From Strigamia acuminata (lineage: Eukaryota > Arthropoda > Chilopoda > Geophilomorpha > Linotaeniidae), in the NCBI GenBank assembly GCA_949358305.1, contig OX442316.1, forward strand, positions 9,300,001-9,364,000: DNA of 64,000 nucleotides. Direction: 5' to 3'. Numbering within the stretch: position 1 is the first letter of the stretch; every line of letters begins with the position of its first letter. The position numbers and the translations under genes were made by a program. Positions 25,001-37,784 of the stretch are shown here, piece by piece. Under the pieces are notes generated by a model. It had not been told where the DNA came from and made no database searches. It was given only the letters and a program-made list of their open reading frames with translations.

Positions 25001-28000
25001 AAATAATCTTGTACGAAATGGCTCAATCATCGACGGTGATGATCTTTTCAGTCGATAAAATTAGTTTCGCGTTCTGCTGAAGCTTGTGCAATTTCAACAA
25101 AATTATAGCTTGCCTATGGTATGGAAGTGAGCAAAGTTAAATCACAGTCATTAACCAAAATCAGAGAAATTCGCCGATAGATTTTAGTATTACACGGTTT
25201 TTTTTTGGTTTTTTTTGGTTTTTTTTTATAATTTTGTAAACATACGATTTGTTTAAGCTCGAGACATATGGTAGTGTATATTTTAAGGTATTTCTCTTTT
25301 TTTATTATTTTTTTTTACTCTTATAATTTAGCTTTAGTGCGAAATGACAAGCATTATAAAATGAAAAATGATTGCCGTTTTCTCTTGTGGAAGTAATAAC
25401 AACTCAAGCGAAGTGAACATTAAGGAACGTGAATTTAAACTAGACTTGGGACAGTCCTTTCTATGAATAATTTTTGTTTCCTTTGTGAAAGATGAAATAG
25501 AAAATGTCATTTAAGCACACTTTATTTTATTCTTCTTCAAATACACTATACACTGGTTTTAGTATAAAGTACAATAGCTTTTATGAGTCGTAAAATTTCT
25601 TCATTTTAATTTTAATAAAAGAAAAAAGTGAATAATATTTCTAAGTGATAACAAGAAAAATTAATGATGTCTTCAATTTTCCAGCTCCATTACGTGCTCA
25701 CATTCAGCCAAAGTTAAACATTATCAGCATTGGAAAACCAACAACCATACATTGTATTATCTCCGGTTCACCCATCAACTCGGTTACCTGGTTCAAAAAT
25801 GGACAGCCCATCAAAAGTGATGGAATTACTTATTTATCTCGTGATATCATCAGAATTGCGCATACTGATATTGATGATGCCGGCATGTACCAATGTGTTT
25901 TGAAAAACGATTTCGAGTCTGTGCAGGCTACAGCTGAACTTCGTTTTGGAGGTAACAACTGTTCTCTGTCTTATCTATCTTTCTTTCTTTCTTTTTTAAT
26001 TCTTTTTTTTATTTTGATGATGAAAGAAGTTATATTTTTTTTTTAAAAAGCAGTTTAAAAAAAGTGCTTTAAAGTTAGATATAAATTTTTTTTCATGATT
26101 TTAATATTAAAGTCTTGGGAGTCTTTAAACGTTATCTGTTATTTCTTATTTATAACTAACTGATAAGAAAAGCTATTACTAAGACTTGAAAAGAATATTA
26201 AATAAGTACAGAAGTGTAGTTTAATATATTCACCAAATATAACTGAATTAAAGTTAAAGCTAAAGTTGTATCTGATCTCTTAGTTTTTAAAAATAAAAGG
26301 ATAAATATTAATATACAAAAAAAATTTGTGGGAGGATATTTATTTTATTTTATTTTATTTAATAAATAGAAGTATTTCCTGAAATTCATCACGGTTTTCA
26401 AGATATGATAGCACAGCCAGGTCACAATATATCACTGCAATGCATGGCGAGTGGTAGTCCAGCACCACTGATTGATTGGTTCCTAGAAGACAAGGTGATG
26501 GACAGTTTTAACATCGAAAATACAGTGAATTCTGAAGGCGATACTGTTAGCACGCTCAACATACTTCAAGCCAAAGTGGAAGATGGGGGCGTGTACATTT
26601 GTTTTGCCATCAATGGATTAGGCCGAGTGCAGCATCAGGCACGACTTAACATTTATGGTATGTGATGCTGGTAAGTGGATTTACGAAGGAATGTGGGGAT
26701 AAATAAGAAATTCAGAGGCTTTCAGTCGGCTTACGCTATATAGCCACAAAATCATTTTTCTTATTGGTGACTTGTGGTTCAAAAACATGTTTTGTCTTCT
26801 GTTTTTTTTATATTCTTTTTTTCGAGTTGACAGACAGATAAATAACTCAAAACATGAGATCACTGGGATTATTTTTTTTGACACTCTTATTTACAATGTT
26901 GTGATGGGGATAAAGTGTTTTTTACACAGAGAAATATTATATTGGGTTTAAAGCTTACAAAATATACTCAATAGTCTAGCAGTTTGGCTATTAAACTTAA
27001 TGATAAATAGCTACGAAAAGAATTAAGATGTTTTATTTGCACATGCAAATCCAATTACGAAAACATTTTCCGCACGAAATAACAACTTAATGAATTTTTT
27101 CATTTGAAAATTGTTATGGTAGAATTTCAAGCATTTAATTCGTTCGGGCTTATGCTAACTAAAGATGGAATTGAAATTATTTGATGAATTTTGTTTTTGG
27201 TAAATTACGCACAGTTTAAGCGTTATTGAATTGTCACTTATATTGAGTTACATTGGAATTAACTTGTTAAATTTCATCAATTTGCATACGCTGAATTGCT
27301 TTACATCAATAATTAATTAGGTGCGGTGCCCATATATAGATATATACAATTTGCAGCATGTTATACTTTGAAAAAATGCATGATCGATTGGTCATTTAAT
27401 GAAACAAGTAAATTGAAAGCAATAACACAAAGATAAGAGAGAGGAAATCTATAACTTGTTATTTTTACATTTCATTTACAGGACCTCTTGCAGTGAGAAC
27501 TAATTCAAAGTACACATTAGTGGCCGGTAAAGATGCTCTTCTAAATTGTCCGTTTTATGGTTATCCTGTCGACTCAATCGTATGGTTACGAGGTAAGAGT
27601 TTCCAAATTTTGTAGTTTTATAATTTAAAAGTATTATCCTACTTACTTTCACTGAAACATTTTAGCAAGATCCAGGATTTGAATAATTATTTTCCTTTAA
27701 AAGAATAGTGCTTAAAATTTATTTTTGTAAAGTGCAGTTTTGAAAGAAGATGCATTAGCCAAGAAGTGGGGAGGAAACTCAGCCCCTTCCATCCCGACAT
27801 GTCATTAAGACATTTTTTCACTTTTTGTTACACAGCTGGGGAAACATTACCAATTGACTTACGACAACAAGTCTTGGAGAATGGAACCCTGAAGCTGAGA
27901 GCAGTGCAACGTTCTGTAGACAATGGCAACTACACATGCATAGTGAATAATAAAGATGGTTCGTCGGCGAAAGGAGACATACACGTCAACATAGTGGGTA

Positions 28001-31000
28001 AGCGGAAAGTTTTACAATTATCAACCGATAGACTGCAGTATCGTGTAATAAACAGAATTTATCTACCAAATTTCACGGTGCAATAGCCAGTTGGAACTTT
28101 ACTTTCAACTGGGTATTTCATTTCTATCTTTCATGAGCCCACAGGAAACAGCAACTGATATTTTATTTCCTAACAAGCAGTTAGAAAAGAACCCCCTGTA
28201 GTGAATGTTTTGAAGCAAACTTGTGTTTACAGTACATGGATTTTTTTTTTAAAAAAATAAAAATAAAAAGCGTCATTTAAAAACTGCAATTTTTTCTTTT
28301 CCCTACTCAGAGATAGATACAATAAGCAATTTAAACTTATATTACATTTATCTCTCACATTTGGAGCAATACGTTCACATGTTATCTGAACCAGAATCAG
28401 TTGCATTCAAGTAGCGCTGTAGAAACTGTTTAAATACTGGGGAGTAAATCACTTAGAATATTTTTTATCTATTATTTCTTTGTTGTTCAATGAGGTTGAG
28501 CGTGCCATTCTAAAAGAAAATACTTTATTTCTTTTGTACTAGTCCCAGTGAAGATCATGCCTTTCTCTTTCCAAGGAAATTTATTGACTGAAGGCATGCG
28601 AGCTCGATTGCAGTGCGTGGTTGCAGAGGGAGATCCTCCAATCACCCTGAAATGGATGAAGGACAATCATCCTCTCTCGCCTGAATTCAGCATCCAAGTT
28701 CGAGGCCTGGATGATTTTTCCAGCATGCTCACAATCACTAACGTGACACCGAGGCACAACGGCAATTACACTTGCATAGCAGCTAACGCTGTCTCTCAAG
28801 ATTTGCATTCTACGTCGTTAAAAATAAACGGTAAAGAATTTTACGGTGAAATGAGATTTCAGAAAAATCTGCTTCTGAATTTTACCCGAAATTTAGTCGA
28901 TATGGTTTCAGCTAGTAGAAATTTGTGGAATAGTTTCTTGAAAGTCGTTTAAAAATCAATAAAACTTGTCGTTGTAGTACTTCCAAAATGGATTTTAAAT
29001 CCGAAGAATGAATCAGTATTTGCAGGGCAGAGTGCCTCGTTCCACTGTAGGGCTGAAGGTTTTCCAATACCAACCATCAAATGGTTCCGGGCGGAAGGTG
29101 TGGTCAATAGTAAAGTTTACTACGTAGTTTCAATTTTTTTTTTCATTGTTTGCTGTTTTTTCAACAGGTGTCTCTCGAAGTGAACAAGAACTCGTTCACA
29201 CCAATCAGGAATATCAAGTATTCCGTAATGGTACTCTGCATATTCCATCAGCACGTACTCAACATCGAGGATTTTTTTTCTGCAAAGCGAGCAATGGAGT
29301 AGGAGTCGGCTTGAGTAAATTGGTCCATTTGACAGTGCATGGTATTGGTTCTTGATCAACTCAAATTGATATTGTACTAGTTCTTGCGAAATGTTTATTC
29401 AATCTGAGTTCAATTTAAATTGCAGTGCCACCTGTGGCTGAGCGGAGAAAACGTAATGTGTCTAGTCGGGTTGGTTCATCTTTCCAGTTACAGTGCACTA
29501 TTATCGGGGAAAAACCAATTAATTTCACGTGGAAAGTGAATGGGCGAAATATTGATGTCGAAAACACCAGGTTGTTTTTATATTTATTACGGTATTAATT
29601 GTATGCAGTGATTGAGTGATTTTTAAATTCTATTCAGATATAAATCACATACTATGGAACTGCAAAATAAAATTATATCGGAGTTAACAATTTTGACCGT
29701 TGTGAAGGAGGATGCTTTAACTTACGAGTGCACGGCAAGAAACGACTTTGGGCAAGATGAATGCGCTTTCCAACTTAAGGTTTTGGGTTAGTGCTACTAT
29801 TCCTCCTTTTTATAGTCGATTGATTTGAATGAAAGAAGATTAGTCTTTTATTGTTTGATTTATTCTATTTTTTGTTGGTATTTTTATTATTTAGAACCAC
29901 CGTTCCATCCGAATAACTTGACAATAAAAGAGATTGGAAACGGTTCTGTGCTTGCTCAATGGACCGAACCATATAATGGAAAAAGTCCAATAACTCAGTA
30001 CGTAATTCAATATAAAGAAGTTTCAGGTATTGCATTGACGGTTTATAATAAAGTAAAATTTATAGATGAGGTTTAATTTTTAGAAGGGAAAGATATAACT
30101 GATAAAATCCAAAACAATTCTGTGAGTGGGGACTTCACCTCAATGCACATTCTAGGGTTAAAACCAGCAACAAAATACGAGTTTAGAATACTGGCCGTTA
30201 ATGATTTAGGAAGAAGCGAGCCTGGAAAAACAGTCTTTGTCACTATGGAAGATGAAGGTATTAACATCTGGAATATAAGCATAAAAACCTTTAACATTTG
30301 TACATTTGTTTTTATAAGCTCCGTTAGTCCCACCGAGGATGGTAAAAGTCGATGTCATTGATGAGAAAACACTCAAAGTTTCGTGGAAGGTATTAAAACG
30401 AATAACTGATTGTATAAATATATTTTAGTTGCTGTTGTGTATCATTTGTAGCCTCCTGATAGAATGTTGTGGAATGGGAACGTAAATGCATATTACATAG
30501 GGTATAAAATTACAACAACTTCGGAACCATTTGAGTACCACCACTTGGAAATTTCTGACAATTTGAATGAAACATTTTCGTACATTTTAACCGATCTTAA
30601 GAAGTACACGCAGTATACTATTACAGTAACTGCTGTGAATAGTGGAGGGATAGGTCCAGCTTTTGATGAAGTGGTAGCAATGACCTCAGAAGGAGGTAGA
30701 TACCAACTCACTTGTATCAATGGTCACTTAATTATAAATCTCTATAGTTCCCAGTAAACCTCCTTCGAATATACGATGTTCCATGTTGGCGTCACAATCC
30801 ATTCATTTAACTTGGCAACCGCCCTCAACGCAGTCAGTAAATGGCATCCTAAAGGGATTTAAAGTTGTTTATCAACCAATTAAAGATATTTATGGTATTG
30901 TTTATGACGTAAAGTGTTCTTTATCCCTGCAATAATAGTTTTTAAAATTTTTTTTGTTGCATCAGATATTCCTGAATATCATTACCTATCAGTTTCACTG

Positions 31001-33598
31001 CCAAAAGCAACATTGCAGAACGTACATAAATTTACTAATTACAGCATTTCTGTGTTGGCATTTACTAGAAAGGGAGATGGTGTTAAAAGCGATGCAGTAT
31101 TTTGTCAAACTTTAGAAGATGGTTTGTAATTTGCTCTTTATATATTTTGCATTTTTTAAATTTTAAATGTTGCGCAAACTTGCAGTGCCGGAATTGCCTG
31201 CTGATATTAAAGTGTTAGCAGCTTCCGTTGATTCGGTGCTTGTTTCATACAAACCGCCTTGCCATCCCAATGGAATAATTAGCAATTACAACATTTATGC
31301 TCATTTGAAAGGAGTAAATGATAATGAGAAGGTCGGGGAATTGTTTTGCTTTATTATGCACTCAATCACTCATTCTATATTGTAACATTATCGCAGGAGA
31401 GAATTAAACACACAGTTGATGGTAATGTAACACTTTACGAAGTGAAGGGATTGAGTAAAAAGGTCCCATATGAGTTCTGGGTAACCGCTTTAACTAAGGC
31501 TGATGAAGGACCACCATCGAAGATAGTCGAATGCACTCTCGACGGAAATTCTATTATTTCAAGAATAGCTTCATTTAGTGAAGTTGTAACCACCACAACA
31601 AATCAGAACATAAAGTTGGAGTGTCGTGCTGTTGGCGTTTCTCTCTCAAAACGGAAATGGATTTATAAGTAAAGCAATTAATTACCCGGTTTTTTTTTTG
31701 TGCTAACAGAATCACTGATAATTGGTGTGATGTTTAGGTCGAGAGTTTTAAGATTTGACGACAGGAAAAAGATGCTTCCAGATGGAGAACTTTTACTTGA
31801 AAATGTTCAAAAGGAAGATGATGGAAATTACACTTGCCAAGTTGGAAATGATTCGATAACGCATAGCCTCATAATATTAAGTAAGGATTTAGATTGTAAT
31901 TTATGTTTATTCATTTCGTAATGGTGTTTTACAGGTCGCCCAGATCCTCCCATATTAGAAATTTCGTTTGTGAGTTTAGATTGCGTTGAAGTAAAGTGGA
32001 GAGTTACTGAAACTGGTCGAACTCCTGTTACAAGTATTATTTATTTGAGAAATTAATCGTAATTGTGTTAAAAAGTGACTTAATTCATATTTTTTTTTTA
32101 GATTTTATTTTGTATATTAAAAAAGATGGTGTTTGGCTAAATTATGAGCTGGCTGCAAATGAGACAAAATATAAATTTGAAAATCTTCATTGTGGTACGA
32201 TTTACCAAACATACATTATAGTTCGCAATGTATTAGGCCCGAGTGAAAAATCAAAACTTCTGACAGTGAAGACAAACGGATCTGGTAATGAAATAAATAG
32301 TGTAAGATAATGAGATTTCTACATCCCTATTTCTTTGTTCCATTAAGTTCCAGAACTGCCTATGAAGGAAAAATTATTACAAGAGGATGTCACAACATTG
32401 ACGATTAATTTGGACGCATGGAAGAGCAGCATTTGTCTGATACAACATTTTGTGATCGAGTATCGTTTATATAGTAAAAGTGATTGGGTTTCAATAGGGG
32501 ACAATGTGTCACCACTGCATCAGAAAAATTTAGTCATTAAAAATTTACATAAAGCTAGTAAATATCAGTTGCGCATCACTGCGTTCAATGCAGCTGGATC
32601 GTCACGAGCAGAATACAGAGTAACAACATTAAGTACCAGTGGAGGTAAATTCTTGACAATAGCTCTAATAAGTTTAATAATCGAAGATTTGATATTTAAT
32701 AGTTAAAATACGATCTGACGTTCCAAACCAAAGGAAAGTTATAAGCATGTTTTTGGATGAACGGATTCTCGTTCCAGCGACTTTGTCGTTGTTGATAGTG
32801 GTTATTGTTTTAATACTCACTTGCATATGCATTCGGATTCTACATAAAACGCAGCGGAAAAAAATGAGTACGAGTTTTATGTCGTTTAAAAGGATTAACA
32901 GTTTATAAAGTTAAGTAAACTTACTACAATAGGCATATCCGTTATAGAATACAATACTGATGACGTCGAGCCCTTTACAAGTTCTCATTTATTTGAGATG
33001 CAACCAACAGAAAGGGAGACGAGAAGTAATAAATATATCAGTAAATTCTCAAAGGTTGGTATTTAAAACAAAAGCGAAAATTAATAATGTTCTTATTAAA
33101 TGGCGTATCTTGTGCTAGCATACAAAGCCAACATTTGAAGAAGCATTGAGACTTGCTACTGGAAGTAGAGGTATTGAAAATCTGAAGGAAGCCGCTGTTA
33201 GTATTAAGAATTTACAATATTTTTTTTTGTTTTTAGAAAGTTCAATACCCCTTTTATCAGCTCAAAGGCATACGAGGCCTCATGAGTACTAGAAATGTGT
33301 GATTTTGCTGATACGAAGTACATTGTATTAATTGTTCTCTTGTCTTATTTAAGGGATGATGTGCCAAAGGAAGAAACCACTTTTGTTTTCTATGACTTAA
33401 GTCAGGAAATGCAACTGGGTTTGTCGAATAATTATTTTTTTATATTAGGAATTATTTTTTTAAATAGAAGAAATCAAATAATGTATTGTTTTGAAAAGAA
33501 GTTGATTTCAGATCAAATTTGTTTTTGATTTAGGTACCTCCAATGGAAATATGCAGAAACCAACCCAAGTGCAAAGGAATAAGTGTTTTATGTGGTGA
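12420..33598 (+). CDS. Dscam: Dscam-like receptor A (Ig2 to cytoplasmic tail; 5' exons not seen)
   Basis: Single-pass adhesion receptor of the Dscam family, by domain order Ig2-Ig9, FN1-4, Ig10, FN5-6, membrane span, tail. Exons: 12420-12581, 15882-16034, 18667-18784, 24074-24252, 25685-25951, 26370-26657, 27482-27592, 27836-27997, 28543-28830, 28978-29097, 29168-29341, 29426-29570, 29638-29786, 29895-30026, 30084-30257, 30319-30389, 30452-30695, 30748-30894, 30966-31121, 31186-31331, 31397-31668, 31738-31880, 31935-32033, 32102-32284, 32348-32644, 32703-32867, 32948-33054, 33119-33170, 33237-33285, 33354-33418, 33534-33598. Phases chain without a break and match Dscam-B exon by exon through FN6. 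The first visible exon needs one base from an upstream exon. Signal peptide and Ig1 must lie left of the window or be lost. Canonical Ig Cys and Trp residues are present, so it looks functional. Confidence 0.88.
12582..24073 (+). other. Inflated 5' introns of Dscam-A
   Basis: Three introns of 3.3, 2.6 and 5.3 kb separate the Ig2 and Ig3 half-exons, against 165, 148 and 87 bp in Dscam-B. I see no additional Ig half-exons in them. Contents include a (CT)n run at 17507-17523 and a GC-richer patch at about 16800-16930 that stands out from the AT-rich background. The rest appears featureless. Confidence 0.5.
18667..24252 (+). CDS. Dscam: Dscam-A Ig3 exons (two half-domain exons, 5.3-kb intron)
   Basis: Exon 18667-18784 encodes the first half of Ig3 (PPRILDPLATLQVKAGENV, VLPCPAQGYPQP). 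Exon 24074-24252 encodes the second half (WYIKDVTGHLIPVPS, SAMYVCVASNIIG). The boundary corresponds to the variable exon 6/constant exon 7 junction of pancrustacean Dscam1. No second Ig3 half was visible in the large intron. A CT then TA microsatellite (18631-18650) precedes the first exon. Confidence 0.85.
24253..27481 (+). other. Dscam-A introns flanking Ig4 and Ig5
   Basis: Introns of about 1.4 kb (24253-25684), 0.4 kb (25952-26369) and 0.8 kb (26658-27481). They contain T-rich runs (25199-25230) and a (TATTT)n stretch at 26338-26360 acting as the polypyrimidine tract of the Ig5 acceptor. No coding or repeat structure beyond that was seen. Confidence 0.4.
25685..28830 (+). CDS. Dscam: Dscam-A Ig4, Ig5, Ig6 and Ig7 exons
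   Basis: Ig4 is one exon (25685-25951; IHCIISGSPINSVTWFKNG, GMYQCVLKND). Ig5 is one exon (26370-26657; LQCMASGSPAPLIDWF, GVYICFAINGLG). Ig6 is split (27482-27592 and 27836-27997; NCPFYGYPVDSIVWLR, GNYTCIVNNKDG). Ig7 is a single 288-nt exon (28543-28830; MPFSFQGNLLTEGMRARLQC, GNYTCIAANAVS). Unlike Dscam-B, only one Ig7 exon is found, with short flanking introns (545 and 147 bp). Confidence 0.9.
28978..29786 (+). CDS. Dscam: Dscam-A Ig8 and Ig9 exons
   Basis: Ig8 is split over 28978-29097 (WILNPKNESVFAGQSASFHC) and 29168-29341 (HRGFFFCKASNGVGVG). Ig9 is split over 29426-29570 (FQLQCTIIGEKPINFTWKVN) and 29638-29786 (ALTYECTARNDFGQDE). Introns are 55-85 bp, giving a compact 3' half of the gene in contrast to the inflated 5' half. 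Confidence 0.88.
29895..31668 (+). CDS. Dscam: Dscam-A fibronectin type III domains 1-4 and start of Ig10
   Basis: Each FN3 domain uses two exons. FN1 is 29895-30026 and 30084-30257, FN2 is 30319-30389 and 30452-30695, FN3 is 30748-30894 and 30966-31121, FN4 is 31186-31331 and 31397-31668. The FN3 signatures are clear (VLAQWTEPYNGKSPITQYVI, YEFRILAVNDLGRSEPG, YSISVLAFTRKGDG). The last exon runs on without an intron into the first half of Ig10 (LECRAVGVSLSKRKW), whereas Dscam-B has an intron at that point. Confidence 0.88.
31738..32644 (+). CDS. Dscam: Dscam-A end of Ig10, FN5 and FN6
   Basis: Exon 31738-31880 completes Ig10 (DGNYTCQVGNDSITHS). FN5 is in 31935-32033 and 32102-32284, and FN6 in the single exon 32348-32644, the same layout as Dscam-B. 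For the Ig10 exon the acceptor at 31737 is preferred over an earlier AG at 31709 because it restores the frame from the previous exon. Confidence 0.85.
32703..33598 (+). CDS. Dscam: Dscam-A membrane span and short diverged cytoplasmic tail
   Basis: Exon 32703-32867 encodes the membrane span (ILVPATLSLLIVVIVLILTC) followed by basic residues. Tail exons: 32948-33054, 33119-33170, 33237-33285, 33354-33418, 33534-33598 (TGA at 33596-33598). Two tail motifs align with Dscam-B: DVEPFTSSHLFEMQP against DLTPYATFQLVEQP, and EETTFVF against TETTFVF. In A the conserved PYATFQ tyrosine is replaced and the Pro-rich exons are missing. The final small exons are called from splice consensus and the ETTFVF match, so they are less certain. 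Confidence 0.7.
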
Positions 33599-34016
33599 CT
33601 TTATTTTGTGAGAAAACAAATTGTAATATAAAAAAGGACTGGTTATTTCGATATTCCAGTGAAATATATGCAAAGACATTTCTTTAATATTTCACATGAA
33701 TTGTGGAATCCTGAAAACACGAACAATTATAATGTTTTCGATGGAAGTGATTTGTTTTTCAGTATATGATATGGTGTGTTCGCCTTATCATGCTGGTAGA
33801 TGTAAGCAAAACATGCTGCACAAGTCTCAGATTTTTAAAAAAAAAATATGGTGTAGAGCATTTTGTGTTTGGGTTAAAGATAGCCGACGACGTTCGTCAA
33901 TATTTAAAAGAAAAGTACATTTTCTACGATTTTTAAATTTACGGTATTGTGGAAATTTACATAAAGAAAAATGGAGTGTAAATTTAACCACTTATAGTTA
34001 GTTATTTTTCCCTTAC

Positions 34017-34450
34017 AATAAAATACTTTGCAAAATACAGAGAGAATTTTTATACCCACTCTACTTTTAAAGAGAGAAAAATCAGTAGTGTTAAATAGAC
34101 AGTTTCGCACGTTTTAAAATACATTCGATACTTTTAGCAGTTTTTACAAGAGATACGAAATTTTATTGGCTAAATTTTTATTTGTAAATTTATATTTTTA
34201 TTATATAGCGTAGATCTAATTGGTCCAAACGCATGAATACTGCCATTGATGTTTTAAATTTTCAACAAAAAGAGAAAAAAAAATGCTAATCTGTCTTTTT
34301 AATGGAGAAAAAATTGTATGAATGTAAATATGGTCAAGACGTAGCTTATTGAGGACAATGTGTCTAGAACTGAACAACGGTTTCAAATGTATCGTTATTT
34401 AGTTATTATTTCAATTCATTTACATTTCTTTTAATTTTGTTTTAAATAAA
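34017..34450 (+). terminator. Candidate poly(A) signals of Dscam-A
   Basis: AATAAA occurs at 34017-34022 and 34445-34450 (and again at 34583-34588), giving a 3' UTR of about 0.4-1.0 kb after the stop at 33598. Which one is used cannot be decided from sequence. Confidence 0.4.
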
Positions 34451-34702
34451 GCATTATGAATGAATGAAATGCTTAGCGTTATACCATTTATTTTCATTTA
34501 TCTTAAAAAACATAAACAGTGCATTTAAACTTTAACATTGTACAGTTAACCACTGTTTGAATGTTGTACAAATTGTATTTCCAATAAAAAAAAGTGATTA
34601 TAATTTGTTAAGAGTACTAAAAAAAATCTAATTTATATTAAAGGGAAAGAGAAGATCGTTCCATTTCAAAGTGGTGCGGATTGATGTCCTGGGTCTGGAC
34701 TA

Positions 34703-34871
34703 TTGTCGAACCTCCTTATAACGAATAGCAAGGGAACGAAACAATTGGTTCGCTATAACGAAATTTTTTAACATGGTGTTCTATGGCCAACCAACCAAAC
34801 AAGCCATTTTTAACTATTCGTTATAATGATAAATTCGGTATATCACGGTTCGTCATAAGGAGGTTCGACTG
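34703..34871. mobile_element. Pogo/Tigger-like MITE with TA target site
   Basis: A 169-bp element with terminal inverted repeats: TCGAACCTCCTTATAACGAA at the left end and its complement, with one mismatch, at the right (ttcgtcataaggaggttcga). It is flanked by TA on each side (34701-34702, 34872-34873). The sequence resembles the termini of pogo-type DNA transposons. It has no coding capacity and must have been mobilised by a transposase made elsewhere. Confidence 0.75.
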
Positions 34872-35886
34872 TACTTGAAATAGCGGATTATGTTTTTCTC
34901 ATTTAAAATTCATTTCGCGACTCGCTAGACATAGATTTTATTGCGTTTACTTTAATTCAATGCCGCACCGCTTGATGGCAACACCTACCATTGTAGATTC
35001 AACCCTTTTATGGTTTTTCGGCTTAAAATCATTTGATAAAAGGCTCTGGTTCAAAGTAAATCCTCTAAAATTGTACATCATTTTTTTTAAATCTTATTTT
35101 CTAACCAAGGAGTTGTGTGGTTGATAGATTGGGTTACCCTTACCCATACCCGTAATAGACACGTACAACTCTTTGATATAACCTAACCGACTTACCGTTC
35201 TTATAATTTATTACTTTGTGGCGCCCTCGTACCACTTTAAAATTCCACCGAAATTCTTTTTAAAAGGTGCAGTATTATTATGCTAATTTAAAGCAGTAAC
35301 TTTAATATAATATAATACAACTTTGCTATGTCCAGGGACGGTTGCCAATGGCGACCGTAGAAAAAGAAATATCGTCGCATTCCTTTTTCTAAAACTTTGA
35401 ATTTCAAAAGTACATTGTAAACCGCTATGTAAAATTGGAATTCGTTACTTGTAATTTGGACTATTCATTGCTAGAAAATAAAACAAACTAGCCTTTGACT
35501 TAAAGAGGAATCCACCCTGCTTTCAAATAGCAGAATCTAGACGGATCGATCGACAGAGGTCGTTCCCGCCGGTTTCCTCCATCCAAGCTAGACATTCATG
35601 GTGCTTTCCTGCATTGCTCGGCAACTGAAAATTACTCTATACAAAGCAAAGACCATTGGGGACACAAAAATTACTCGAGCACGAATTTATTGTAATTATA
35701 AGTACGGATTGACGGGTGGAAAAAAATGATGCGGTTTAGTATGCAGTGTCTTTCAATTTACTATCAAAAATGGTGCCGTGTTTTGCTGTGAAGTCACCCA
35801 TTGATGAGCAAGATTTTACAGGTTGGAAACACACACAGGCAGAAACGCTGGGAAGGAGATAGACTGAGGAATTAGCATCCACCATT

Positions 35887-37784
35887 ATGCCTAAAGTACA
35901 ATTTCATTTTGTGCTTCTACTAACTCTGGCTGCTGCTCGATTCAAGGTCTCGGGTAAGTTTATTGGTTTTCTCTTACTCGGTGTGAATGCAGGTTTCTTG
36001 GGTATGTAAAAATTTTGTTACACAAAGAAATGGCATGTTTATTTGGTAAAATTATTGAATTCATCATTACAGTTAGTGTTAATCAATACCGTTTGTTTAT
36101 GCAGTGTTAGTTGATCTTATTATGCTCAATTATTTATATAGAATAGGCAGGCTAAGTAAACTGCAATTACGTTTTCACACATTTTGTTGTCAGTTCATCA
36201 TTTTCTATTTTGTTATAACAAGTGTGGAATTTTTTTTTATCATCAGCTATTTCCTAAATATCTATTTTCTTGTGGAGAAGTAATGTAAAGATGGGGTTAT
36301 TGATCTATCGAAGAACCGTAGCGGTTTTAGTCGATACAAATATGTAACGTTTGAAAAATTGCCACGTAAATGGCTTCACGAAGGATAAGTTATAAAATTA
36401 CGAGTTCGGGTTTGACAGATTTTCACGATAAATTATAAACGCATAGAAAAATGTAGTTTTTAAAACTTAACGACTAATTTTAATGAATCAAAAAAGTGTC
36501 TTTATAAAATTCTAGTATTCGTCATTTACCGTACATTTACCATACATCTACCCTTATTTGTACACAATTCGGGGCAATTAAATTACAAATTAAACGCTAA
36601 AGCCGTTAAACTATAAATAAAGTGTTATTAAAAATTTTGACACTTTTATGTGGCTCGTGATGTGTTTTAAATCTCACCTGAATGAAAACATCCTAGTAAC
36701 AACACTTCAAATTAGATCCATTGATTTTTCTCCCTTTCCCCTTGCTTTATTATTGATTCAGATTTGATTTGGGGTTGAGATGATTCATACAGGGAGAGGG
36801 GGGTCAATCCCCACGGTTTCCCATTACGAGTAGGGTCTATCGTTGTTACCTCATCCTCATTGAATGTGTAAGCATGAAATTTAAATCTTTTACACGAGTG
36901 CTGATGATTAAGTAAAAAAAAAAAATATAATTTTCAAAAATGAATACCAATACCAATTGCAGCAAATAGAGAACTTTTATTCAAAATTTATTTACTGAAT
37001 AAAGCACTTTGTTTTTCAAAAATCGCCTGCTTCAAGTTGTGTAATGCGATAAATACAAAATCTTAAAAAGATTCTCACTATAGAGACTTGCCAGCTCTTA
37101 TTTTTATTGTCCATGCGAGCCCCGAGAATTTTTATTTGCTCGTGTACGGACGTCTATATATCAGATTGGACCTTGAGTAGACGGTTATATAGCCTATCAG
37201 GAAAAATTTCAGTGTGAAAAGGGTCTCCTGAGTTTGCCATGTTGAATTATTAAATGGAACAACTGACGCCCATTTAACGTCTGTAAAACAAGAAAATAGT
37301 GTTGGAACTTAGCTTTTTTTCCTAAAGATATTTTCTTTCTGTCTGAATCAATGAGATAAATGACAAGAGAACGGACAGAAACACAAACAAACTGCACACT
37401 TTGTACTGTATTTACATTTTGTTACATTTATATTTTAAATAGCCCACGAAGACAAAAGTACAACTTCAGCACCCGAAATAATAAATCATGGCCCATCCTT
37501 TTTAACGGAACCACCTCATTTTGCTGATTTTACAAACAACACTGGGATCAACGTCGAATGTACAGCAAAGGGGCAACCACCAGCCAATGTTTCCTGGATC
37601 ACGGTTGATGGAAAACCTGCCAGTGAAGTTAAAGGTGTTCGACGCGTTACACCCGAAGGAACTTTAGTTTTTTTACCATTTGCGGCTGATGCATTTCGCC
37701 AAGAAGTTCATGATACAATTTATCGTTGTATAGCCTCTAACCCCTTTGGTTCTATTGTAAGCAGAGATGTGAGAGTAAGAGGAA
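35887..37784 (+). CDS. Dscam: Dscam-B signal peptide and Ig1 exons
   Basis: Exon 35887-35953 encodes MPKVQFHFVLLLTLAAARF, a typical cleavable signal peptide, ending at a GTAAGT donor. After a 1.5-kb intron, exon 37443-37784 encodes a complete Ig1 (PSFLTEPPHFADF, NVECTAKGQPPANVSWI, TIYRCIASNPFGSIVSRDVR). This is the pair of exons that Dscam-A lacks in the window. Confidence 0.9.

Larger units (their letters stand above)
33599..35886. other. Intergenic region between the two Dscam genes
   Basis: 2.3 kb holding the Dscam-A 3' UTR, a pogo-like MITE and the presumed Dscam-B promoter and 5' UTR. I see no TATA box close to the Dscam-B start and no further coding frame. Confidence 0.5.

Noticed and set aside
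33171-33236. Read-through of the short intron in the Dscam-A tail
   Set aside because: The frame stays open, but the added residues are low quality (QYFFLFL) and both splice sites are good, so an intron is preferred.
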